Positions 54,489-62,495 of a stretch of DNA of 64,000 nt are shown here, one piece after another; position 1 is the stretch's first letter; the number at the start of each line of letters is the position of its first letter. Source of the DNA: Bartonella taylorii. Its GTDB lineage: Bacteria > Pseudomonadota > Alphaproteobacteria > Rhizobiales > Rhizobiaceae. Below the pieces are notes generated by a model. It was not told the origin of the DNA, did not search any database, and saw nothing but the letters and a program-made list of their open reading frames with translations. The translations under genes and the position numbers were made by a program. The stretch spans positions 41,001 through 105,000 of the forward strand of contig NZ_CP083693.1 of NCBI RefSeq assembly GCF_023920105.1, given 5' to 3'.

Positions 54489-55223
54489 ATGAGGCCACAA
54501 CAAAATAGACGGGTACGCGGTCGCAATAATAATGGTAATAACAACAATAATAATAATCGTCGCGGTCCTAATCCGTTGTCTCGGAATTATGAAAGTAGCG
54601 GTCCAGATGTTAAGATTCGTGGAAATGCTCAGCAAATTGCTGACAAATACATAAGTCTTGCACGTGATGCACAGGGGGCTGGCGATCGTGTTATGTCAGA
54701 GAATTATCTCCAACATGCCGAACACTACTTGCGTATTATTCTGGCAGCGGTTGGACAAACGCCCCAACCTGCTCGACGCGATGAGAGCCGCGATGAAAAC
54801 AGTGAGCAAGAGTACGGTGAAATAAACGCTGAAGGTGAAAAAAAAGACATTGTCACTGATGACACGAATGTACTGCAAACTCAGTCGCAAAAAAATGGTC
54901 ATAGTCAACATGCAAAAGCACAAAATGGGCATGCGCGCGAAGATGCATTAGAAGCTGATGCTCTTTCGTATGAGAAAAGTGACCAAGAGCAATGTTCTGC
55001 TGAAGAAAATGTTGAACCTGTTAAAAAAACACGTCGGCCTTCACGGCGGCGCATTGTGCGTGCTCAAGAAGAGGCATCTCTTGAATTTTCACGAGCCATG
55101 TCAGATTCTTCTCAGAATGGAGATGCGGTGGCAGAACAAGTTCCCTCTTTGCCTTTGTTAGGTGAGGAAATACAGAGAAAACCGCGTCGACGTCGAGTGG
55201 TGGCCTCTGAAGAAAATGTTTAA
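54489..55223 (+). CDS. DUF4167 protein
   Basis: 244 residues. N-terminus is basic and Asn/Gly/Arg-rich (MRPQQNRRVRGRNNNGNNNN), followed by the conserved DUF4167 core DVKIRGNAQQIADKYISLAR, QGAGDRVMSENYLQHAEHYL. The rest is acidic and variable with two KPRRRR-like patches. DUF4167 is found across Alphaproteobacteria and the N-terminal part looks suited to RNA or ribosome binding, though no function is established in what I can see. Its last 180 bp have been tandemly duplicated downstream (55045-55715). Confidence 0.85.
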   Translation: MRPQQNRRVRGRNNNGNNNNNNNRRGPNPLSRNYESSGPDVKIRGNAQQIADKYISLARDAQGAGDRVMSENYLQHAEHYLRIILAAVGQTPQPARRDESRDENSEQEYGEINAEGEKKDIVTDDTNVLQTQSQKNGHSQHAKAQNGHAREDALEADALSYEKSDQEQCSAEENVEPVKKTRRPSRRRIVRAQEEASLEFSRAMSDSSQNGDAVAEQVPSLPLLGEEIQRKPRRRRVVASEENV

Positions 55224-55715
55224 TACCAGAAAATGATTTAAGTGCTTTTGGAAGGTATTTTCCGTTTAACGGCGGCACATTGTGCGTGCTTCAGAAGAAG
55301 TATCCCTTGAATTTTCACGAGCCATGTCAGATTCTTCTCAGAATGGAGATGCGATGACAGAACAAGTCCCCTCTTTGCCTTTCGTTGTGTGAGGAAATAC
55401 AGAGAAAACCGCGTCGACGTCGAGTGGTGGCCTGTGAAGAAAATGTTTAATACCAGAAAATGATTTAAGTGCTTTTGGAAGGTATTTTCCGTTTAACGGC
55501 GGCACATTGTGCGTGCTTCAGAAGAAGTATCCCTTGAATTTTCACGAGCCATGTCAGATTCTTCTCAGAATGGAGATGCGATGACAGAACAAGTCCCCTC
55601 TTTGCCTTTCGTTGTGTGAGGAAATACAGAGAAAACCGCGTCGACGTCGAGTGGTGGCCTGTGAAGAAAATGTTTAATACCAGAAAATGATTTAAGTGCT
55701 TTTGGAAGGTATTGC
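55045..55715. repeat. three tandem copies of a 227-bp unit at the DUF4167 3' end
   Basis: Units begin at 55045, 55271 and 55498 (GGCGGC.CATTGTGCGTGCT) and contain TTGAATTTTCACGAGCCATG and CGCGTCGACGTCGAGTGGTG. Only unit 1 is in the gene. Units 2 and 3 are almost identical to each other and share a small change (TTTCGTTGTGTGAGG) that ends the frame. The duplication happened in two steps, the second very recently. Confidence 0.92.
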
Positions 55716-55719
55716 CTAT

Positions 55720-56169
55720 TTAACGGGGCTGGGGTGCAGGTGTTTCTTCTGTTGTTTCAAGAGAAAGAACAGCGATGAGTGCTCCGGTGTGATAATTGTA
55801 AACCATAAATTTTGTTTTCCCTTCTGGCGTTAAGATCTTTAACATAATCTTGTCTTCGGCAAGGCTTTGTGACAAAATTTCTGTGTTTTTGGGTAAGAAA
55901 AGTGTGTGGTGCGCAATTTCTGATTTCTTATTATAAGAAGAAAAAGAATTTGTTTGTTTTGAGGCTGATCCCATTTTTACTGTTTTGTATATAACCGCAA
56001 AGAGAACAGCAAGAATAAGAATAAGCGTGATTGAAATGGAAACAATCATAAAACGCATAAGTTTTTTTCTCACGCGTTCTACTGCAGGATCTAGGGGGTG
56101 ATCTTGAGGTGATGCGTATTGCTCTGTGTGATGGTCTTGTAAAGTTTGAATCTGCTTATTATCCATCAT
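55720..56169 (-). CDS. single-pass membrane protein, DUF6476-like
   Basis: 149 residues from the ATG at 56169 (or 56166), after GAGG. A soluble N-terminus (about 40 residues), one membrane helix (about 41-65, RFMIVSISITLILILAVLFA), then a periplasmic beta-rich part (TEILSQSLAEDKIMLKILTP, MVYNYHTGALIAVLSLE). This pattern occurs in small conserved Rhizobiales proteins, but the family name is only a tentative match. It converges with the DUF4167 tandem array. Function unknown. Confidence 0.6.
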   Translation of the reverse strand: MMDNKQIQTLQDHHTEQYASPQDHPLDPAVERVRKKLMRFMIVSISITLILILAVLFAVIYKTVKMGSASKQTNSFSSYNKKSEIAHHTLFLPKNTEILSQSLAEDKIMLKILTPEGKTKFMVYNYHTGALIAVLSLETTEETPAPQPR

Positions 56170-56242
56170 GCTGACCTCTTGCATTGATTGTTTTCTTAGA
56201 GTCTGATGGGTTTATGCTTTTAAGGTTTTTTGTGCAAGAGGT

Positions 56243-56584
56243 CTATAGGGGTAATCCTAGAAGTCGGGATGATAGGGGGAGAGCTTTTGTTTCGTGAATT
56301 TCTGATCTCTTATCATTCATGATTTGGCTTGTAAGCAGGAAATTTCCTTGGTTTGTGACGGACCAGATCAGCTTTACTTCTTGTTGATGCAAATTTGCGT
56401 GTATAGTTGTGCATTGGGCAAAAATCTGTTGCCCATAAGAGGAAAGCTTTTTGGTGGATGGTATCATGGCTTGTTCACATGCCTGAGCTGTTGGGTAAGT
56501 TTTAACCATTGTATTGTTAGAATAGCAGCTGTTAAAATCATCTGTGCATGAAACTAATAAGAGGATAAAAACAAGGGTATTCAT
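56243..56584 (-). CDS. small secreted/lipoprotein-like conserved protein
   Basis: 113 residues. The N-terminus MNTLVFILLLVSCTDDFNSC has a short hydrophobic core and a Cys at about 13, which suggests a lipoprotein or a short signal peptide. Two further cysteines pair plausibly (QACEQAM, FAQCTTI). It is leftward, about 75 nt upstream of and in the same orientation as the gene ending at 55720. No family recognised. Confidence 0.55.
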   Translation of the reverse strand: MNTLVFILLLVSCTDDFNSCYSNNTMVKTYPTAQACEQAMIPSTKKLSSYGQQIFAQCTTIHANLHQQEVKLIWSVTNQGNFLLTSQIMNDKRSEIHETKALPLSSRLLGLPL

Positions 56585-56675
56585 AAAATACTTTCAAAAT
56601 GAAGGTTGACAGCATGAAATCCAATTTGCCAGCCTTAGGGCTTTTTCTTTACAAATAAACGTTTTTAAAGGTTCT

Positions 56676-56969
56676 AGGTTCCAGCGGATTAGGTTCCAGC
56701 GGATTAGGTTCCAGCGGATTAGGTTCCAGCGGATTAGGTTCCAGCGGATTAGGTTCCAGCGGATTAGGTTCCAGCGGATTAGGTTCCAGCGGATTAGGTT
56801 CCAGCGGATTAGGTTCCAGCGGATTAGGTTCCAGCGGATTAGGTTCCAGCGGATTAGGTTCCAGCGGATTAGGTTCCAGCGGATTAGGTTCCAGCGGATT
56901 AGGTTCCAGCGGATTAGGTTCCAGCGGATTAGGTTCCAGCGGATTAGGTTCCAGCGGATTAGGTTCCAG
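56676..56969. repeat. 15-bp minisatellite, 19 perfect copies
   Basis: AGGTTCCAGCGGATT is repeated 19 times without visible change from 56676 to 56960, plus a partial copy to 56969. On the minus strand it could encode LEPNP repeats within a frame from 57023, but the start has no ribosome binding site. Perfect identity and 15-bp length mark it as a young array and likely variable in copy number between strains. Confidence 0.97.
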
Positions 56970-57094
56970 AGCGGTTGGTTTTACGGAAAAATATTTGTGT
57001 GTTGGGCAAGAGGTGCTAGGCAAGGGATGTTATGAGAAAAATCCTTGGAGGTTTGTGTTTTGCTTTTTCATTTTGCGGTATTTTAGCCGCTTTT

Positions 57095-58108
57095 TTAAAA
57101 AAGGGTATCAAAATAGGTATCAGGAACACACAGGCAATACACAATTCCTTTTTCTGTCAGTTTTAAAGAAGCCGAACCATTTACAGAAATGGGAACAATC
57201 TTTTCTAGGACGGCACTCCCAAAACAGGCTTTGTTCTCATTAGAAAGAAGAGTTTCTGCTGCAAAATTTTCATTCCAAGTAATGAGCAGTTGCGTTTTTC
57301 CATTCATTTTTGTTTGAATTTCACAGCGTACACGGATATTCCCCTTTTCTTGTGATAAGGCACCAAAAGAGAGAGAATTGACAATGAGTTCATGAAAAGC
57401 CAAGCCAATATGCAAGGCTGCATTCGGAAAAAGATAAGGATCTACGCCTTCAAGTGAAAAACGTTCTGTGTCTTTCATTAAATAGCCCAAAGTTTGCGAT
57501 TGAACCAATTCGCGAAATTGCGCACCACGCCAATCGGAATCGGTGATGAGGTCTTGAGAATGGGAAAGAGAATGGAGTCGCCCCTGAAATTTACGTAAGA
57601 AAATCTGAAGGGATTCAGTGTAGCGGGCGGTTTGGCTGGCAATACTTTGAATGATGGCGAGAAGATTTTTAGAGCGGTGGCTGACTTCTCGAAGGAGTAT
57701 TTTCAGCACTTGCTCACGTCGGCGTAATCCTGAAATATCAACACCGGTGGTGATAATACCGATAATATCTCCGTTATCATTACGGTGGCAATCAATAGAA
57801 AATTTATACCAAATCGCTTGTTTGCTCATATCTTCAAACCGTGCTTCAATGGTTTGCATTTTGCCGGTGGCTAGAACCTGCAATTTGATTGTTTCGATAT
57901 TATCTGCAAGATCAAGTGAAAAAAAGTCACTGTCACGGCACCCCACTCGCCATTTATTATGCAAATGCTGGGGCAAGTTTTCAGCCCATAAATAGACTAG
58001 GTTTGTTGTCTGGTATAAAACACAAATATCAGCACCACGGATCGCTTGCATGAGGGCGCTTAGATGCGATTTATCCATGGAGGGCTTTGGGAGAGGCGTA
58101 ACAATCAT
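57095..58108 (-). CDS. PAS-containing HWE/HisKA_2 sensor histidine kinase
   Basis: 337 residues, no membrane segment. PAS domain about 15-130 (ADICVLYQTTNLVYLWAENL, GDIIGIITTGVDISGLRRRE). The phosphoacceptor box REVSHRSKNLLAIIQSIASQ has His143. The HATPase part has ALHIGLAFHELIVNSLSFGA (N box) and a G box near FGSAVLEKIVP. HWE kinases feed PhyR in alphaproteobacteria. It is leftward, 20 nt after phyR, making a phyR-kinase operon. The ligand is unknown; a cytoplasmic PAS fits an internal signal. Confidence 0.85.
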   Translation of the reverse strand: MIVTPLPKPSMDKSHLSALMQAIRGADICVLYQTTNLVYLWAENLPQHLHNKWRVGCRDSDFFSLDLADNIETIKLQVLATGKMQTIEARFEDMSKQAIWYKFSIDCHRNDNGDIIGIITTGVDISGLRRREQVLKILLREVSHRSKNLLAIIQSIASQTARYTESLQIFLRKFQGRLHSLSHSQDLITDSDWRGAQFRELVQSQTLGYLMKDTERFSLEGVDPYLFPNAALHIGLAFHELIVNSLSFGALSQEKGNIRVRCEIQTKMNGKTQLLITWNENFAAETLLSNENKACFGSAVLEKIVPISVNGSASLKLTEKGIVYCLCVPDTYFDTLF

Positions 58109-58128
58109 GATTTTGATGTTAATCTGTT

Positions 58129-58923
58129 TTAGGCCGCTTTCGAAGCATTCTCTTGAAAAAATAAAGCTTGGGAAATAAGTGCTTTCACCATATCAGGATT
58201 AAAGGGTTTCGTGACTAAAAAAGTAGGTTCTGGACGCTCTCCGGTCAGTAATCTTTCAGGAAAAGCGGTGATAAAGATTACCGGTATATGGTCGTTTTGT
58301 AAAATGTCATTTACCGCATCAATGCCCGAGCTGTTATCGGCCAATTGAATATCAGCCAAAATTAACCGTGGTTTTTCCTTATGATACATGATGACAGCTT
58401 CATCACGGGTTCGTGCTATCCCTACCACCTGATGTCCCAAGCTTTCTACCATTTGCTCAATATCCAGCGCAATAAGGGGTTCATCTTCAATAATCATCAC
58501 TTCAGTGGCAATTTGTTGAGAAATATCCGTCGATGCTTGGTTGAGAAGCTTGCGGAACTCTTTTGTATCAAGATTCATAATTTCGCGGGCTTCTTGTTCA
58601 TTAAATCCTTCAACGGCAATCAATAAAAATGCTTGTCGTGCACGCGGTGTCAAATACGATAATTTGGCACTGGTTTTTTGTTCAAGACCAAATTGTGGCA
58701 TTGGTTCAGGGATGTTTGGTGTGGTTTGGTCAAAAAGGTGGCAAAAAAGCCAATAGGTACCAATGCGGTCACTGGATGCTTGGGGAAAAATGGAAATATC
58801 AGCAATAAGTGCTTCCAACATCGCTGAGACATAAGCATCACCAGAGGATTGGCTGCCTGTGACAGAGCGGGCAAAACGCCGAAGATAGGGAAGATGCGGT
58901 GCTATGCGCGTTGATAATGACAT
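58129..58923 (-). CDS. phyR: general stress response regulator PhyR
   Basis: 264 residues. A sigma-like N-terminal domain (about 1-130: APHLPYLRRFARSVTGSQSS, LTPRARQAFLLIAVEGFNEQ) mimics EcfG. A receiver domain follows (about 140-255) with acidic pocket EDEP (146-149), phosphoacceptor Asp191 in LILADIQLADNSSG and FITAFPERL. On phosphorylation the sigma-like domain binds NepR and frees EcfG. It is transcribed divergently from nepR-ecfG, with an EcfG-like box in the shared spacer. Confidence 0.95.
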   Translation of the reverse strand: MSLSTRIAPHLPYLRRFARSVTGSQSSGDAYVSAMLEALIADISIFPQASSDRIGTYWLFCHLFDQTTPNIPEPMPQFGLEQKTSAKLSYLTPRARQAFLLIAVEGFNEQEAREIMNLDTKEFRKLLNQASTDISQQIATEVMIIEDEPLIALDIEQMVESLGHQVVGIARTRDEAVIMYHKEKPRLILADIQLADNSSGIDAVNDILQNDHIPVIFITAFPERLLTGERPEPTFLVTKPFNPDMVKALISQALFFQENASKAA

Positions 58924-58980
58924 GATCTATAACTCCTTTGACCTTTGCAGCACTTTGTTGGTTGAAATCTTTAGGAGATG

Positions 58981-59011
58981 AAAAAGTTCCTTTTCTTGTA
59001 TGGAACTTTTT
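58981..59011. promoter_or_regulatory. palindromic pair of EcfG-type -35 boxes between phyR and nepR
   Basis: AAAAAGTTCC, 11 nt, GGAACTTTTT. Each arm carries GGAAC, the alphaproteobacterial EcfG -35 element, one facing phyR and one facing nepR. A CGTT-like -10 at the right distance is not obvious on either side, so this may be either a divergent EcfG promoter or a binding site. Confidence 0.5.
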
Positions 59012-59091
59012 ACATACAACCATATTTACAACCATGAGGCGAAAAATTCTTCTCGGTGCTACTGATATTATATGGATTAGGGGGAAAAAAA

Positions 59092-59295
59092 ATGAACGAC
59101 CGTGATGAAAAAAATCTCACCAATCATTTCGCGTGTGGAGATGATCTCCTTGGGGCCAATAGCGAAATAGCACGAAAATTACGCCAGTTTTACATGGAAA
59201 TTCAGGAAGAAGCACTTCCGCTGCGTTTGCTGGAGCTTTTGGAGAGGTTGGAGCAAGCAGAGCAATTTGGTTTAAACAATGTGGAAAAGGTTTGA
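59092..59295 (+). CDS. nepR: anti-sigma factor NepR
   Basis: 67 residues from the ATG at 59092 (MNDRDEKNLTNHFACGDDLL). The NepR core IARKLRQFYMEIQEEALPLR and LELLERLEQAEQ is present. It holds EcfG inactive until phospho-PhyR captures it. It lies 7 nt before ecfG (from the 59303 start), and divergent to phyR. Confidence 0.9.
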   Translation: MNDRDEKNLTNHFACGDDLLGANSEIARKLRQFYMEIQEEALPLRLLELLERLEQAEQFGLNNVEKV

Positions 59296-59302
59296 ATCCT
59301 TT

Positions 59303-59857
59303 ATGACAAAGGGCGTAAAAAACTTTAAACAGGAACTCCTACTGGTTCTACCGGCTCTTAGGGCTTTTGCTGTTTCTTTAAGTGGCAAGCATGATAAAGC
59401 TGAGGATTTGGTCCAAGATACTGTTATGAAAGCGTGGGCTAAGCAGGACAGTTTTGAAATGGGAACTAATCTCAAAGCTTGGCTTTTTACGATTTTGCGC
59501 AATGAGTTTTACAGCCAAATGCGTAAAAGAGGAAGAGAAGTTCAAGATACTGATGGTGTGTTTACCAAAAATGTGGCTGTTCATCCCGCGCAATATGGAT
59601 CGCTTGATTTGCAAGATTTCAAAAAAGCCTTAAATATGCTTTCTGCTGATCAAAGAGAAGCCATTATTCTCATTGGGGCATCCGGTTTTTCTTATGAAGA
59701 TGCTGCTGCTATTTGTGAGTGTGCTGTTGGTACAATTAAAAGCCGTGTTAGCAGGGCGCGTAATCGCTTACAGGAACTTCTCAAGGTAAATGGTGAATCT
59801 GATTATGGCCCCGATTCTTATTCCGCTGGAAGTACATTGTGTTCATTTAACGGCTAA
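59303..59857 (+). CDS. ecfG: ECF sigma factor EcfG (general stress response)
   Basis: 184 residues from the ATG at 59303 (MTKGVKNFKQELLLVLPALR). An ATG at 59279 overlapping nepR is possible. Region 2: LRAFAVSLSGKHDKAEDLVQ, NLKAWLFTILRNEFYSQMRK; region 4: MLSADQREAIILIGASGFSY, VGTIKSRVSRARNRLQELLK. It directs RNA polymerase to stress genes with GGAAC promoters. Together with nepR, phyR and two kinases it makes the complete pathway. Confidence 0.92.
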   Translation: MTKGVKNFKQELLLVLPALRAFAVSLSGKHDKAEDLVQDTVMKAWAKQDSFEMGTNLKAWLFTILRNEFYSQMRKRGREVQDTDGVFTKNVAVHPAQYGSLDLQDFKKALNMLSADQREAIILIGASGFSYEDAAAICECAVGTIKSRVSRARNRLQELLKVNGESDYGPDSYSAGSTLCSFNG

Positions 59858-60083
59858 AAAAGCATAATAATTATAGTTGATAGCCTTGTTTTTTTTATTC
59901 CCGTTATAGCTATTAAAGTAAAGTCAGTATCTGAGGAAATTCAGAGTGTTTGGCGTGTAACCTTAAGGAAAATAAGGGAAGCTTGTGTGAAAATATCTCT
60001 CGGGCTTTATATCTTAAGATCCATAAGGCAGCCTTCCTTTGTACTGAAAAATGACAAATTTCAGGTTCGCCGATGGAAATTCT

Positions 60084-61514
60084 ATGACAACGAAGACGAA
60101 TTTGCTTCCTCAAATACCTTCTTCTGATTCAGCTATATCAAGCTGGCGTTGGGTGGCCATTGTTGTTTCTCTTGTTATGGCTCTTTTGGCATCGGCCTTT
60201 ATTATACTGCTCTCGAATGCTGTTGATCGAGAAGTTGCACAGTTGAATACAAGTTCAGAATTGCGTGAACAGGCTGATTTGGTGCTCATTAGTTTAATTG
60301 ATATGGCTGTCGCTGACCGTAGTTATGCAAAAACTCGAAAGGCAGAAGATAAAGCACGCTTTGAACATGCAGCGCGTGAGCTTGATGATATTCTCGATTA
60401 TACGGAGCTTATTATTTATGCCCATCCGCAATGGTATGGATGGTTTACGGCTTTTAAAAAAGAGGTTGAAGCGCGTAAGGTTTTTATGACTGCCCATATG
60501 CATACTCTTGACACACTTCCTGATCAATTCTCTCAACCTTCGGATTCGGCTGAAGTCCAGAAAATTCAAGTGGCGCGTTTAGCTCAATTAATGACAAGTT
60601 TTATTAATGGTGACGATGTGGTGCGGCAAAAACAGCGCGAGGACATAGCGCTTATGCGTGCTGCTTTAACATTGGCGGCAATTGTTTCTGTCGTGAGTAC
60701 TTTTATTTCTGCCTATTTTGTTATTAATCGTTTTCATCGTGATATACGCTCCTTAAAAATGTATCAATTGCTGCTTCATAGTGAAAATGCTGCCCTTGAA
60801 GCGCGTGTGAAAGAACGCACACAAGAATTGGAAAGAGCACGCAACCACGCCGAGAAAGAGCGTCAACGCGTTGAAATGTTATTGCAGGATGCAAGCCATC
60901 GCATTGGAAATTCTCTAGGTACGGTGTCTTCTTTGCTTGGGCTACAATTAAATCGAAGCAAAAATGATGAAGTGCGTTCTGTTCTTGGTGCTGCACGCGA
61001 CCGAATCCAGACAATCTCTACGGCGCATCGGCGTTTGCGCCTGTGTGATGATATGGAAACAACTTTGTTGGCAGAGTTTCTCAGTTCTGTCGTACATGAT
61101 GTCGAATTGGCTGTACCTTTTGAATTGCGCGAAAATATTACTATTCACACGAACTTTAAAGATTGTCGCTTGTCTTCAAGAGATGCTACAACACTTGGAA
61201 TTATTCTTGGTGAATTGCTGACAAATTCTTTAAAACATGCTTTTCCTGATCAACGTACTGGTCATATTTATATTTCATTTGGTCCACAACAAGATGGACA
61301 ATTGATGCTCATTGTGGAAGATGATGGTGTGGGCATGAAGAGCCAAACTCCAGAGCAAAAAGCAGGTCTTGGTCGTTTGGTTGTTGAACAGCTTTGTATG
61401 CAGTTTGGTGAAAAACCACTTTTTGAAACTTCTGCTTTGGGTGGAACAAAAGTGACAATTCCTTTGCCAAAATTGCAAACAAATAGTTCAAAGGAAGTAT
61501 CATTTACTTCTTAA
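60084..61514 (+). CDS. membrane-bound HWE/HisKA_2 sensor kinase of the general stress response (PhyK-like)
   Basis: 476 residues from the ATG at 60084 (MTTKTNLLPQIPSS). A membrane helix at about 22-44, a periplasmic CHASE3-like region, a second helix at about 193-213, a coiled coil (ENAALEARVKERTQELERAR), the phosphoacceptor DASHRIGNSLGTVSSLLGLQ with His272, and HATPase with LGIILGELLTNSLKHAFPDQ and LIVEDDGVGMK. It sits 230 nt after ecfG on the same strand, the usual place for the kinase that phosphorylates PhyR. A decayed copy of its coiled coil and His box lies at 61645. Confidence 0.88.
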   Translation: MTTKTNLLPQIPSSDSAISSWRWVAIVVSLVMALLASAFIILLSNAVDREVAQLNTSSELREQADLVLISLIDMAVADRSYAKTRKAEDKARFEHAARELDDILDYTELIIYAHPQWYGWFTAFKKEVEARKVFMTAHMHTLDTLPDQFSQPSDSAEVQKIQVARLAQLMTSFINGDDVVRQKQREDIALMRAALTLAAIVSVVSTFISAYFVINRFHRDIRSLKMYQLLLHSENAALEARVKERTQELERARNHAEKERQRVEMLLQDASHRIGNSLGTVSSLLGLQLNRSKNDEVRSVLGAARDRIQTISTAHRRLRLCDDMETTLLAEFLSSVVHDVELAVPFELRENITIHTNFKDCRLSSRDATTLGIILGELLTNSLKHAFPDQRTGHIYISFGPQQDGQLMLIVEDDGVGMKSQTPEQKAGLGRLVVEQLCMQFGEKPLFETSALGGTKVTIPLPKLQTNSSKEVSFTS

Positions 61515-61537
61515 AAGGGGATTTTAACACCCCTTTT
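61513..61537 (+). terminator. terminator-like hairpin after the kinase
   Basis: AAAAGGGG, 9 nt, CCCCTTTT. Short T-run. It overlaps the kinase stop and closes the ecfG-kinase transcript. Confidence 0.55.
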
Positions 61538-61644
61538 ACTGCTCCACGAACAAAAGTTGTATAGTTAAAAATTGCTAAAGTAACAATCGTTGTTGTTGTA
61601 TATTTATATTTCATGAATTTAATTTTCCAATTATGACATTAAAA

Positions 61645-61862
61645 AATGCTGCTTTTGAAGTGAGTGTGAAAGAGAGAATGAAAAGAGAATTGGAAAGAGC
61701 GCGCAATCACGTCAAGAAAAAACGTTAATGTGTTGAAATGCTGTTGGAGAATGCTCGCCATCGCATTGGTAACTCTCTTGGTCGTGTATCTTCTTTGCTC
61801 GAGCTATAATTCAATCGGAACAAAAATGAAGAAGTGCGTTCCTGTTTCAGTGAATCACTAAA
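61645..61862 (+). pseudogene. decayed copy of the kinase coiled coil and histidine box
   Basis: Frames read NAAFEVSVKERMKRELERAR, NHVKKKR, a stop, then CVEMLLENARHRIGNSLGRV, SSLLEL, a stop, and FNRNKNEEVRS. These match kinase residues about 237-308, in the same order. Two in-frame stops and end loss make it dead. It shows that the kinase gene has been duplicated in tandem. Confidence 0.85.
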
Positions 61863-62495
61863 ATGTGAGAGGGCTTTCATCTGATCTAAGTGTTGCCACG
61901 ATGCCGCGAAAATTTGTGATTTCCTGCATCACAGAGCAAGATTTTAAATATGCTTATTATCGGAAAACGTTTTTTAGAGGCGATAACTTTTGGGATCTTA
62001 CCACTGGTGAGATCTCATTCACTATAGTCTATATGTGCATTAAGCCAGCTTTCAGTTTCTTTTATTTTATACGAGCGTTGCTTGCGTGAGCAAACGTTGA
62101 TGGAGAAAATATAGCAAACAGGCAGATAAGGCTAGAAAAACGCTTCATTCTTATATTCCTTCTTGTATTTTATGTGAAGTTGAAAGACGCACACACTTAA
62201 AGAAACACATGGAGTTTTTTATCAATCGTTTTGCGGACTTTTCATCTTTCTCATGTCAGGAAATCACTTCAAGAGAGAATTCGATGGTATAATTTTATCA
62301 TTTTTGAGAATTTAGACTCTTTTGGATGGTTTTGAAATTGTAAAAGAATTTCTGTTGGATAAAGATGAATACGGAAAGTTCTATACTTTTTTCTCGTTTT
62401 ATAAGTTTTTTACAGGTATTTCTGTTCGCAAAAATGCGAAGAGGGGGGCATATATTTTGATTCTTGATGCACTTTGAAGGAGTTTTAGTGTGTTC
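61863..62495. other. gene-free spacer
   Basis: About 630 bp, AT-rich; the rest of the duplicated kinase is not recognisable here. No supported gene. Confidence 0.4.

Noticed and set aside
56676..56969. CRISPR array
   Set aside because: The units are contiguous 15-bp copies with no spacers and no cas genes.
56649..57023. Open frame of LEPNP pentapeptide repeats as a gene
   Set aside because: No ribosome binding site or convincing start, and the frame is simply the minisatellite read through. Reported as a repeat only.
61865..62089. 74-residue ORF after the dead kinase copy
   Set aside because: No ribosome binding site or family pattern; lies in decayed DNA.
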